Assembly (NCBI RefSeq): GCF_026410195.1 | Contig: NZ_JAPMLM010000058.1 | Coordinates: 186,001-250,000 of the forward strand | Reading direction: 5' to 3' | DNA length: 64,000 nucleotides | DNA from: Xanthomarina sp. F2636L | GTDB lineage: Bacteria; Bacteroidota; Bacteroidia; Flavobacteriales; Flavobacteriaceae | In this document: piece by piece, positions 54,010 through 62,113 of the stretch | Position numbering within the stretch: the first letter of the stretch is position 1 | How the letters are laid out: every line of letters starts with the position of its first letter | Notes under the pieces: model-generated | The model's database searches: none | What the model saw: the letters and a program-made list of their open reading frames with translations, nothing else | What the model was told of the DNA's origin: nothing | Translations under genes and position numbers: made by a program

Positions 54010-56862
54010 ATGCCTAAAAATTCAAACCTTAAATCTATTTTAATTATTGGTTCTGGACCAATAGTAATCGGTCAAGCATGTGAATTCGATTATTCTGGAA
54101 CCCAGGCCTTAAGATCCTTAAGAGAGGATGGAATTGAAACTATTTTAATTAATTCCAATCCTGCAACAATCATGACAGATCCTTCTATGGCAGATCATGT
54201 TTATTTGTTGCCTCTTACTACAAAATCACTAATTAAAATACTAAAAGAACATCCACAAATAGATGCTGTTTTACCTACAATGGGAGGGCAAACAGCTTTA
54301 AATTTATGTATTGAAGCAGATGAAAAGGGCATTTGGGAAGATTTTAATGTAGATATAATTGGAGTTGATATAGACGCCATTAATATTACTGAAGATAGAG
54401 AGAAGTTTAGAGAGTTAATGATTAAAATTGGAGTGCCAATGGCACCTCAGGCAACAGCTACTTCTTATTTAAAAGGAAAAGAAATTGCACAGGAATTTGG
54501 CTTTCCATTAGTAATACGTGCATCATTTACGCTTGGAGGGGCAGGAGCTTCTATTGTTTATAAAGAGGAAGAATTTGATGAGTTATTGACTCGAGGTTTA
54601 GAAATTTCTCCAATTCATGAAGTTATGATAGACAAGGCTCTTATTGGTTGGAAAGAGTACGAATTAGAGCTGTTAAGAGATAAAAATGATAATGTCGTAA
54701 TAATCTGTACCATTGAAAATATGGATCCCATGGGAATCCATACTGGAGATTCTATAACGGTTGCTCCAGCAATGACATTAAGTGATAGAACATATCAGAG
54801 AATGAGAGATATGGCCATCCACATGATGCGAAGTATTGGAGATTTTGCAGGAGGATGTAATGTACAGTTTGCTGTTAGTCCAGATGATGAGGAAAATATT
54901 ATTGCTATAGAAATTAATCCAAGAGTTTCTCGTTCTTCGGCTTTAGCTTCTAAAGCTTCTGGTTATCCAATAGCAAAAATTGCTGCAAAATTAGCTATTG
55001 GGTATCATTTAGATGAGTTAGACAATCAGATTACAAAATCTACTTCAGCCTTATTTGAACCGACTTTAGATTATGTGATTGTAAAAATTCCACGTTGGAA
55101 TTTCGATAAATTTGAAGGAAGTGATAGAACATTAGGTCTTCAAATGAAATCTGTAGGAGAAGTTATGGGAATTGGGCGTTCATTTCAAGAGGCACTCCAT
55201 AAAGCAACCCAATCTTTAGAAATTAAACGAAATGGTTTAGGGGCAGATGGTAAAGAATATACAAATTACGACCAGATAATCAGTAAGTTAACTCATGCTA
55301 GTTGGGATCGTGTGTTTGTTATTCACGATGCAATTCAAATGGGGATTCCTTTAAGTAGAATACATGAAATTACAAAAATAGACATGTGGTTCTTAAAGCA
55401 ATATGAAGAATTACACCATCTTGAAAAAGAGATTTCAAATTATTCTATTGAAACATTAGATTACGACTTATTACTTGAAGCAAAACAAAAAGGTTATGGA
55501 GATAGACAAATTGCTCATATGCTTAAATGTTTAGAGAGTCAAGTCTATAAAAAGCGTGAAGAGCTTGGTATTAAACGTGTTTATAAACTGGTTGATACCT
55601 GTGCTGCAGAATTTAAAGCGCAAACACCATATTATTACTCTACATTCGAGAACAATATGGAAACTGCCAATGGGAAACGTTATTCTGATAACGAAAGTGT
55701 TGTTTCAGATAAAAAGAAAATTATTGTTTTAGGTTCTGGCCCAAATAGAATTGGACAAGGAATTGAGTTCGATTATTGTTGTGTTCATGGAGTCCTGGCT
55801 GCTGCAGAGTGCGGTTATGAAACCATCATGATTAATTGTAACCCTGAAACGGTCTCTACAGACTTTGATACAGCAGATAAATTATATTTTGAGCCTGTTT
55901 TTTGGGAACATATCTACGACATTATTAAGCACGAAAAACCAGAGGGTGTTATTGTGCAACTTGGAGGGCAAACAGCTTTAAAGCTTGCCGAAAAGTTAGA
56001 TAGGTACGGAATAAAAATTATTGGAACTACCTATCAATCGCTTGATTTAGCAGAAGATAGAGGTCTTTTTTCAAACTTGCTTAAAGAAAATAATATTCCT
56101 TATCCTCAATTTGATATTGCAACTACTGCAGATGAAGCTGCTGCCATTGCAGATGTTTTAGATTTTCCAATACTCGTTCGACCATCTTATGTTTTAGGAG
56201 GTCAAGGCATGAAGATTGTAATTAATAAGCAAGAATTAGAAGAGCATGTTGTTGATTTATTAAGACAAATGCCTGGAAATAAATTATTATTGGACCATTA
56301 TCTCGATGGAGCTATTGAAGCTGAAGCAGATGCTATCTGCGATGGAGAAAATGTGTACATCATTGGTATTATGGAGCATATTGAACCTTGTGGAATCCAT
56401 TCAGGAGATAGTAATGCAACCTTACCGCCATTTAATTTAGGTGAATTTGTTATGCAACAAATAAAAGATCATACTAAAAAAATTGCCCTTTCATTAAATA
56501 CCGTTGGATTAATCAACATTCAATTTGCTATAAAAGATGATATCGTTTATATTATAGAAGCTAATCCTAGAGCTTCTAGAACGGTGCCATTTATTTCTAA
56601 GGCTTATGGAGAACCTTATGTTAATTATGCTACAAAAGTTATGTTGGGAGAGAAAAAGATAACCGATTTCAACTTTAATCCACAGTTAAAAGGTTATGCC
56701 ATTAAGCAACCCGTTTTCTCTTTTAATAAGTTCCATAATGTGAATAAACAATTAGGTCCAGAAATGAAAAGTACTGGAGAAAGTATTTTATTTATTGATA
56801 GTTTAAAAGACGACGATTTCTATAATTTATACTCCAGACGTAAGATGTATCTAAGTAAATAA
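54010..56862 (+). CDS. carB: Carbamoyl-phosphate synthase large subunit without allosteric domain
   Basis: This enzyme makes carbamoyl phosphate for pyrimidine and arginine synthesis. It has two ATP-grasp halves, each with a GSGP start (IGSGPIVIGQACEFDYSG at about 12; LGSGPNRIGQGIEFDYC at about 576) and GGQTALNL/GGQTALKL loops. At 950 residues it is about 120 shorter than E. coli CarB (1073). It ends just after the second half (LGPEMKSTGES ... RRKMYLSK) and lacks the C-terminal MGS-like domain that binds UMP and ornithine. This short form seems normal in Flavobacteria. carA is not adjacent. Confidence 0.97.
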   Translation: MPKNSNLKSILIIGSGPIVIGQACEFDYSGTQALRSLREDGIETILINSNPATIMTDPSMADHVYLLPLTTKSLIKILKEHPQIDAVLPTMGGQTALNLCIEADEKGIWEDFNVDIIGVDIDAINITEDREKFRELMIKIGVPMAPQATATSYLKGKEIAQEFGFPLVIRASFTLGGAGASIVYKEEEFDELLTRGLEISPIHEVMIDKALIGWKEYELELLRDKNDNVVIICTIENMDPMGIHTGDSITVAPAMTLSDRTYQRMRDMAIHMMRSIGDFAGGCNVQFAVSPDDEENIIAIEINPRVSRSSALASKASGYPIAKIAAKLAIGYHLDELDNQITKSTSALFEPTLDYVIVKIPRWNFDKFEGSDRTLGLQMKSVGEVMGIGRSFQEALHKATQSLEIKRNGLGADGKEYTNYDQIISKLTHASWDRVFVIHDAIQMGIPLSRIHEITKIDMWFLKQYEELHHLEKEISNYSIETLDYDLLLEAKQKGYGDRQIAHMLKCLESQVYKKREELGIKRVYKLVDTCAAEFKAQTPYYYSTFENNMETANGKRYSDNESVVSDKKKIIVLGSGPNRIGQGIEFDYCCVHGVLAAAECGYETIMINCNPETVSTDFDTADKLYFEPVFWEHIYDIIKHEKPEGVIVQLGGQTALKLAEKLDRYGIKIIGTTYQSLDLAEDRGLFSNLLKENNIPYPQFDIATTADEAAAIADVLDFPILVRPSYVLGGQGMKIVINKQELEEHVVDLLRQMPGNKLLLDHYLDGAIEAEADAICDGENVYIIGIMEHIEPCGIHSGDSNATLPPFNLGEFVMQQIKDHTKKIALSLNTVGLINIQFAIKDDIVYIIEANPRASRTVPFISKAYGEPYVNYATKVMLGEKKITDFNFNPQLKGYAIKQPVFSFNKFHNVNKQLGPEMKSTGESILFIDSLKDDDFYNLYSRRKMYLSK

Positions 56863-56935
56863 TAATTTTATTCATAAAAACAGGTCTGTTATTTTGTTAA
56901 TAATTACTACTTTAGCTCAGTAATTAAATTTTTTG

Positions 56936-57460
56936 ATGAGTCTTAAGTGTGTTTTATTGATTGGATGTTTTTTTGCATCTCTTATTGTTTATTCTCAAAA
57001 TGACATTTTTAATGTTGCACGCTCTGGATCTGTAGAAGAGGTTAAAGCTTTAATGGCTATTAATTCTGATACTATTAATTCTGTAAACGATAAAGGGTTT
57101 ATGCCTTTAACTTTAGCCTGCTATAATGGAAATGAAGCTGTTGCTTTGTTTCTAATAAAACAGGTGAAAGATATTAATGGAGACAGTAAGTATGGTACGC
57201 CTTTAATGGCTACTGTTTTTAGAAATCACGTACCATTAACTAAAGTTTTGTTGGAACATGGAGCAAACCCTAATATTTCCGATGTTAATAACACCACACC
57301 TTTACATTACGCAGTTTTAAATAAAAATGAAACTATTATTGCGTTATTAATTGATGCAAAAGCAGATAGCTCTTTAAAAGATAGTCGAGATAAAACAGCT
57401 TTAGATTATGCATTAATGGATTCAAATACCACAATTATTGAACTTTTGGTACAAAAATAA
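56936..57460 (+). CDS. Exported ankyrin-repeat protein
   Basis: A 174-residue protein with signal peptide (ends SLIVYSQ) and about four ankyrin repeats. The clearest are KGFMPLTLACYNGNEAVALFLI (about 57-78), YGTPLMATVFRNHVPLTKVLLEHGANPN and TTPLHYAVLNKNETIIALLIDAKAD. Periplasmic ankyrin proteins of this kind mediate protein contacts; in other bacteria some protect catalases. The partner here is unknown. The ATG at 56936 is used rather than the TTG three bases earlier. It is followed after 5 bases by a T9SS cargo gene. Confidence 0.88.
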   Translation: MSLKCVLLIGCFFASLIVYSQNDIFNVARSGSVEEVKALMAINSDTINSVNDKGFMPLTLACYNGNEAVALFLIKQVKDINGDSKYGTPLMATVFRNHVPLTKVLLEHGANPNISDVNNTTPLHYAVLNKNETIIALLIDAKADSSLKDSRDKTALDYALMDSNTTIIELLVQK

Positions 57461-57465
57461 AATAT

Positions 57466-58239
57466 ATGAAAAAAATTACTTTTTCCCTATTAACTATTTT
57501 AATAACTTCCTTTTCTTATAGTCAAACATATACTACAGGACTTGTAGAATTTATCAATGATGGCGATTATTTTTACTCTGCTCAAATAGATGTTAACCCT
57601 TCACTTGTAACACTAACCCTTAATGGTCCCGATAATAAATATCTGGGCTTAGGATTTGATAATATGAGTATGACTTCCGGAGGAGATGTAGTTATATGGT
57701 TAAATGATGGCACATTTAAACTTACCGATAGATCCTTTTTAGGAATTGGCGCAGAACCCGTTTTAGATGCACAACAAGATTGGACTATAGTTTCCAATAC
57801 GACAACTGATGGTCAAAGGAATATTGTGGCTACAAGGTTGCCAGATACCGGAAATCCAGATGATTATGTTTTTTCTACTACCGCTACTTCTATAGATTTG
57901 GTTTGGTCTTTCGAAGCTAGTTCTACTTATTCATTAGGTTGGCATGGCGATACTAGAGGAGCTACAAGGCAGTCTTTTGTTTTAGGTACCTCTAATTTTA
58001 ATATGCCAGATTTAACTGTTTATCCTAATCCGGGAAAAACACGTTTAAATATTAACTTATCAGTTTTAGATAAAGCGACAACCATTGAAGTATATGACAT
58101 TCTTGGAAATAAAACATATGCTAATACCTTAAATTCTCTAACAAACTCTATTAATGTGTCTAATTGGCATTCTGGGGTATATTTAGTGAGAATTTCTCAA
58201 GATAACCAAGTAGTAACAAAACGTTTTGTAAAACAATAA
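57466..58239 (+). CDS. Secreted DOMON-like protein with T9SS sorting domain
   Basis: A 257-residue secreted protein with signal peptide (ends SFSYSQ). The beta-sandwich domain (about 20-170) has the pattern YLGLGFDNMSMTSGGDVVIWLNDG, then a long gap and YSLGWHGDTRGATRQSF, reminiscent of DOMON haem- or sugar-binding domains (moderately sure). The C-terminal type IX sorting domain (about 180-257) reads DLTVYPNPGKTRLNINL ... SGVYLVRI ... KRFVKQ. It is probably co-transcribed with the ankyrin gene. Confidence 0.87.
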   Translation: MKKITFSLLTILITSFSYSQTYTTGLVEFINDGDYFYSAQIDVNPSLVTLTLNGPDNKYLGLGFDNMSMTSGGDVVIWLNDGTFKLTDRSFLGIGAEPVLDAQQDWTIVSNTTTDGQRNIVATRLPDTGNPDDYVFSTTATSIDLVWSFEASSTYSLGWHGDTRGATRQSFVLGTSNFNMPDLTVYPNPGKTRLNINLSVLDKATTIEVYDILGNKTYANTLNSLTNSINVSNWHSGVYLVRISQDNQVVTKRFVKQ

Positions 58240-58262
58240 AATACTTTTTTAAACGTATATAT

Positions 58263-58292
58263 AAACTATCAATAAATTTGATGGTTTTTTGT
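58263..58292 (+). terminator. Terminator after the T9SS cargo gene
   Basis: AAACTATCAA (58263-58272) pairs with TTGATGGTTT (58278-58287), with one G-U pair, then TTTT. It lies between convergent stops. Confidence 0.65.
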
Positions 58293-58997
58293 TTATATCA
58301 ATTTAAGAAAGAGTATTCCAGTAAGAATGGCAATTCCAAAGCTAATTAGCGTTCCTATTAAAATATATTCGGTTAACTTTCTATGCTTACTTTCTTTTAA
58401 ATCTCCAAACCTAAATACCGACTTTGCTGTTATTAAAAATCCAACAGCTTCCCAATGATCTGAAATTATAAATATAAACACCAACAAGCGCTCTAACATC
58501 CCAATATATCTACCGGCATCTTTTAAAGACTCGTTGCCAGTTGTTAACTTATCAATGTTCCATTTGCTAAAAATAGTCATCATGATTATAGAAACAGGCT
58601 GGGTTAGAAAAAGCACACAGGTAAGAAGCAGTACATTTGTTTCCGTAAAAATGGTCGAGACTTCAAGACTGTTATCTGTAAAGAGGAAGTACGCCACAAA
58701 AATCATGATTATATGAAGCAATTGGTCTAAAAAGAACCATAAACGCTTTGTTTTTTTCTTCTGAAATTTTAGTTTTAAAACATCTATTATAAAGTGAGAA
58801 ATAGTGATAGTTAGAATAATTGGCCATAATGTAATATCCCAAAGCAAGAGTATTAATAAAACAAAATGAATGGCAATATGAATATATAAAGCGGGAGATT
58901 TTAGTTTTAATCTCTCTTTCTGTTTTATCGATTTTTTAGTCTGAAAAACAAAGTCGCCAATTAAATGTGCCAAAAAAAGCTTGATTAAAAGCATCAT
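58293..58997 (-). CDS. DUF3307 membrane protein paired with SatD
   Basis: Function unknown. A 234-residue inner-membrane protein with about six hydrophobic segments. The N-terminus LIKLFLAHLIGDFVFQTKKSI is the DUF3307 signature (an H-L-x-G-D-F motif inside the first helix). A second HFIIDVLKLKF (about 85-95) carries another His-Asp pair, possibly catalytic or metal-binding. It overlaps the SatD gene by 4 bases (ATGA-type coupling), so the two products probably work together. The SatD-DUF3307 pairing is recurrent in Bacteroidota and known in the sat locus type. Confidence 0.82.
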   Translation of the reverse strand: MMLLIKLFLAHLIGDFVFQTKKSIKQKERLKLKSPALYIHIAIHFVLLILLLWDITLWPIILTITISHFIIDVLKLKFQKKKTKRLWFFLDQLLHIIMIFVAYFLFTDNSLEVSTIFTETNVLLLTCVLFLTQPVSIIMMTIFSKWNIDKLTTGNESLKDAGRYIGMLERLLVFIFIISDHWEAVGFLITAKSVFRFGDLKESKHRKLTEYILIGTLISFGIAILTGILFLKLI

Positions 58998-59608
58998 AAT
59001 TCTTCTGTTATTTTTTGTTGATACATCCTGTTCAATTCTAGAATTTCGTCCAAATTAGCTCGTTTTTGTCTTCTGCTAATGGTATTCTGATTAATTCCTA
59101 AAAGTTTACCTAAGTCTTCTTGAATGGCATTAGGATTTTCTAAGCTTAATTTGACAATTTCGGCAGAATTCACCGTCCAGCTATCCATGCTTAATAAAGC
59201 TAATCTAAAATAAAGATTTAGCTCCTTGTTTAACTGTTTGTTAGAGGTTTTTATTTTGAGATTCTGTTTCTCTTTTTTTAAAGTTTCTAAAGTTTCCCCT
59301 GAATGTTGAAATGCTTCACCCTGAGATTCTGTAATCTGTTTTCCAGAATATGTCTTAGATCCAATGCCAATGGCAAGTCTAACATCTAACTCTTTAATAG
59401 TTTTTATGCTAGCTTTAAGATAGATGGCAGCTTCAAAACTTTTATTAATATCCTTTATTTCTATTTGAAAACTATCTCCTCTGTAAATTTCCCATAAAGA
59501 CTTGTCTGCTTCTATAGTGGTCAAGGCAGATTTTAAGGTCTGTAGCCAAAGCTCCGGATTGTTTACACTTCGAGACTTTATGATGTCTCCTGTTATTACA
59601 CTTGTCAT
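58994..59608 (-). CDS. SatD family protein with C-terminal HTH
   Basis: A 204-residue protein of the SatD family. The N-terminal part (about 1-115) begins SVITGDIIKSRS (Asp8) and has YRGDSFQ (Gly44-Asp45) and VRLAIGIGSK. This order of Asp, GD and R-x-x-GIG resembles the palm fold of class III cyclases and GGDEF enzymes (inference). The C-terminus (about 162-182) is a helix-turn-helix: IQEDLGKLLGINQNTISRRQKRA. Three 28-bp-spaced repeats upstream fit autoregulation by this HTH. It is coupled to the DUF3307 gene. Confidence 0.82.
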   Translation of the reverse strand: MTSVITGDIIKSRSVNNPELWLQTLKSALTTIEADKSLWEIYRGDSFQIEIKDINKSFEAAIYLKASIKTIKELDVRLAIGIGSKTYSGKQITESQGEAFQHSGETLETLKKEKQNLKIKTSNKQLNKELNLYFRLALLSMDSWTVNSAEIVKLSLENPNAIQEDLGKLLGINQNTISRRQKRANLDEILELNRMYQQKITEEL

Positions 59609-59634
59609 TTCTTCTAATTAATTGCATTCTAATA

Positions 59635-59711
59635 TTATCACCTTATTACATGATAATATTAATTATCACGTTATTAAAGGATATTGTCAAATATCACCTT
59701 ATTAAGTGATA
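59635..59711 (-). promoter_or_regulatory. Three operator repeats (28-bp period) upstream of satD
   Basis: TATCACCTTATTA (59636), TATCACGTTATTA (59664) and TATCACCTTATTA (59692) are direct repeats with exactly 28-bp spacing; the inverted half-site TGATAA/GTGATA occurs beside the first and third. On the minus strand they read TAATAAGGTGATA toward the satD start at 59608. A -7 box TATATTTG lies upstream at 59747-59740, so the repeats would be in the leader, where a bound protein can block transcription. Confidence 0.8.
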
Positions 59712-59797
59712 ATAAAGATAGTTCGTTTTATGGTAAATGCAAATATATTTTAAAGAAAATTAAATATTTGTTCTTAAAACCAAAGGAATAGAAGTGT

Positions 59798-60343
59798 TTA
59801 TAATTCCACTTTTACCTTATATGGTTCTAGTACATGCAGGTAATCTGTTGCTGAGAAAGTCTTTTGATTAAACTCTTTATGTCTTGAGTTTTTAGTTTTT
59901 ATAAGTTCAATAGCTTTTAAAAAACGTCTAATTTCAACTTGAGTCGTTAAAATTAATCCAGGAACTGAAACAGATTTATTATCATCACTCTTTGCCACCA
60001 TTGTAAAATACGATGAGTTGCAATGCTTAACTTTTCCTGTTATAATATTTTCCGAAATCACGCGAATTCCAACCACCATAGATGTGTTTCCAACGTAATT
60101 TATAGAAGCTTTCATAGTTAATAATTCTCCAATTTCTATAGGATTTAAAAAATCTACCGTATCTACAGAAGCTGTCACACAATAGGCTTCCGAATGTTTG
60201 GATGCGCAAGCAAAAGCAATTTGATCCATTAAATTAAGAAGATACCCTCCATGTATTTTTCCATTAAAATTGGAGTGGGAGGGTTTCATTAATTCAGAAA
60301 TGGAAATTCGGGAATATGCTGCTGGTTTAAAAGTATCTCTCAT
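59798..60343 (-). CDS. Acyl-CoA thioesterase (hotdog fold)
   Basis: This enzyme hydrolyses acyl-CoA to fatty acid and CoA. The 181-residue single-hotdog protein has NFNGKIHGGYLLNLMDQIAF (about 25-45) and ASVDTVDFLNPIEIGELLTMKASINYVGNTSM (about 63-95), the conserved core of the BACH/YciA group; the Asp near residue 41 is the usual catalytic residue. It precedes the satD promoter on the same strand and follows the small gene at 60344 directly (stop at 60344). Confidence 0.92.
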   Translation of the reverse strand: MRDTFKPAAYSRISISELMKPSHSNFNGKIHGGYLLNLMDQIAFACASKHSEAYCVTASVDTVDFLNPIEIGELLTMKASINYVGNTSMVVGIRVISENIITGKVKHCNSSYFTMVAKSDDNKSVSVPGLILTTQVEIRRFLKAIELIKTKNSRHKEFNQKTFSATDYLHVLEPYKVKVEL

Positions 60344-60712
60344 TTAAAAGCGTCTGTTATTACGTTCGGTATCTTCTTCAACTTTGGTTATAAAAAACTT
60401 TGTGTCTCCTAACCAAAATATCTTATTATAACGTTCAAAATAGTGAAGTTTTACGTATTTACCTTGATAATCCTTTAAATTTTGAATGACCTCCTTTTCT
60501 TTGTCTTGTACAGAGAACTCAAACAGTTGTCCTTCCGAAACTCCCTGGCTTATTTCTCCTTCCCAGGTTTTTATTATAACACCTTTGTTGCTAAACTTAA
60601 CTAATTCTCCGGCTCTAATTCCTTTACTATAGGTAGCAAAATAAATAAAGGCAGCATAAGCAGCTAAAACCAATATAAATACGACTAAAAATTTAATAAG
60701 AAATTTTTTCAT
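60344..60712 (-). CDS. Small membrane-anchored protein of unknown function
   Basis: A 122-residue protein with one N-terminal transmembrane helix (about 5-27) and a compact beta-rich outside domain. The domain has YSKGIRAGELVKFSNKGVIIKTWEGE (about 30-54) and FEFSVQDKEKEVIQNL, then YVKLHYFERYNKIFWLGDTKFFI. Relatives in Flavobacteria have carried the old label '6-phosphogluconate dehydrogenase', which nothing in this sequence supports. It directly precedes the thioesterase and follows rmuC by 15 bases, so it is in that transcript. Confidence 0.8.
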   Translation of the reverse strand: MKKFLIKFLVVFILVLAAYAAFIYFATYSKGIRAGELVKFSNKGVIIKTWEGEISQGVSEGQLFEFSVQDKEKEVIQNLKDYQGKYVKLHYFERYNKIFWLGDTKFFITKVEEDTERNNRRF

Positions 60713-60727
60713 AATGTTATCGTTTTT

Positions 60728-62056
60728 CTACTCTTCGTCATCTTGAATTTGAGCACGTTTTATTATAGCTTCCGGAAGTGATTTTTTTGCTTTAGCTCCC
60801 ATTTTTTTTAGTTTTTCAACACGGCCAATAATGTTTCCTCTTCCTTCAACCAATTTATTCATGGCTGCCGAATAATCCGTTTTTGCAGCATCAATTTTTT
60901 TGCCAACCCCGGTTAAATCAATTACCAGGCCTTCAAATTTATCATAAAGTGCCCCAGCTTGTTTGGCAATCTCTAAGGCATTTCTTTGTTGTTTTTCGTT
61001 ATTCCACATGGTATCAACAGTACGTAAAGTAGCTAATAAAGTGGCTGGAGTTACAATAACAATATTTTTCTCAAAAGCTTTATTGTAAAGCGTATTATCT
61101 TCGTTTATAGCCACAGCAAATGCAGGTTCAATAGGTATAAACATCAGGACGAAATCAGGAGATTCTATATCGTATAAATCCTCGTATTTCTTTTCAGAAA
61201 GCTGATCCACATGCCTCTTAATAGAGTTTACATGCGCCTTTAACCACAAAGCTCTTTCGTCATCTTCAGCATTTACCAGGCGTTCGTAATCTGTTAACGA
61301 TACTTTACTATCAATAATCATGCGCTTATTATCTGGCAAGTGTAAAACCACATCTGGAAGTACGCGAGAACCATCTTCGCGGGTAAAGCTTTGTTGTACA
61401 AAATACTCGCGATCTTTTTCTAAGCCTGATTTTTCAAGAACACGTTCTAGCACCAATTCTCCCCAATTTCCTTGCATTTTACTATCGCCTTTTAAAGCTC
61501 TGGTAAGGTTGGTGGCTTCTTTAGTCATTTGCTGATTTAAGTCTTTTAAGCCTAATAATTGCTCTTTTAAAGCAGAATGCATGCTAATGCTTTCCTTTTG
61601 AGTGTCTTCAACTTTCTTTTCAAAAACTTGAATTTTTTCTTGTAGTGGGTTTAATATTTGTTTGATATTTTCTTTATTCTGAAGTGTAAATTTTTCAGAT
61701 TTTTCATCTAAAATCTTTGTAGCTAGAAGTTCAAAATCTTTGCGTAATTGCTCTTGTTGGAGTGCAATTTCTTCATCGCGTTTTAAAAGTTGCTTCTCTA
61801 AATTTTCGTATTCGGTATTGCGTTTGGTTAATTCAGAATTTAATAAGTCTTTCTCGTTGCGAATGTCATTGCGTTCAACTTCAATCTTAGAAATTGTGGT
61901 TTTTAAATCGGTTATAGCTAGGTTTAATTGATTCTGACGTTCTTCGAGTGTGCTTTTTTCACCTTTAGTTTTAAGTTTTGTAAAAGCCATACCAAGATAG
62001 GCACCAATACCACCAGCAATAAGAATGGCTACAATGAGAATAAGGTTATCGGTCAT
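60728..62056 (-). CDS. rmuC: DNA recombination protein RmuC
   Basis: A membrane-anchored nuclease-like protein that limits inversions and rearrangements of DNA. The 442-residue protein has one N-terminal transmembrane helix (about 5-22) and a long coiled coil (about 30-190). The RmuC domain follows (about 195-400), with QGNWGELVLERVLEKSGL and PDVVLHLPDNKRMIIDSKVS, which carries the E/D-x-K nuclease-type motif. It begins 57 bases after the reverse transcriptase stop on the same strand. Confidence 0.95.
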   Translation of the reverse strand: MTDNLILIVAILIAGGIGAYLGMAFTKLKTKGEKSTLEERQNQLNLAITDLKTTISKIEVERNDIRNEKDLLNSELTKRNTEYENLEKQLLKRDEEIALQQEQLRKDFELLATKILDEKSEKFTLQNKENIKQILNPLQEKIQVFEKKVEDTQKESISMHSALKEQLLGLKDLNQQMTKEATNLTRALKGDSKMQGNWGELVLERVLEKSGLEKDREYFVQQSFTREDGSRVLPDVVLHLPDNKRMIIDSKVSLTDYERLVNAEDDERALWLKAHVNSIKRHVDQLSEKKYEDLYDIESPDFVLMFIPIEPAFAVAINEDNTLYNKAFEKNIVIVTPATLLATLRTVDTMWNNEKQQRNALEIAKQAGALYDKFEGLVIDLTGVGKKIDAAKTDYSAAMNKLVEGRGNIIGRVEKLKKMGAKAKKSLPEAIIKRAQIQDDEE

Positions 62057-62113
62057 AATTTTTTATATGTATTAGTGTAAAAGTAAGAAATTATAAGAAC
62101 TATAATTTTTTGA

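Noticed and set aside
60344-60712. 6-phosphogluconate dehydrogenase
   Set aside because: The 122-residue membrane-anchored protein has neither the NADP-binding nor the catalytic domain of that enzyme.
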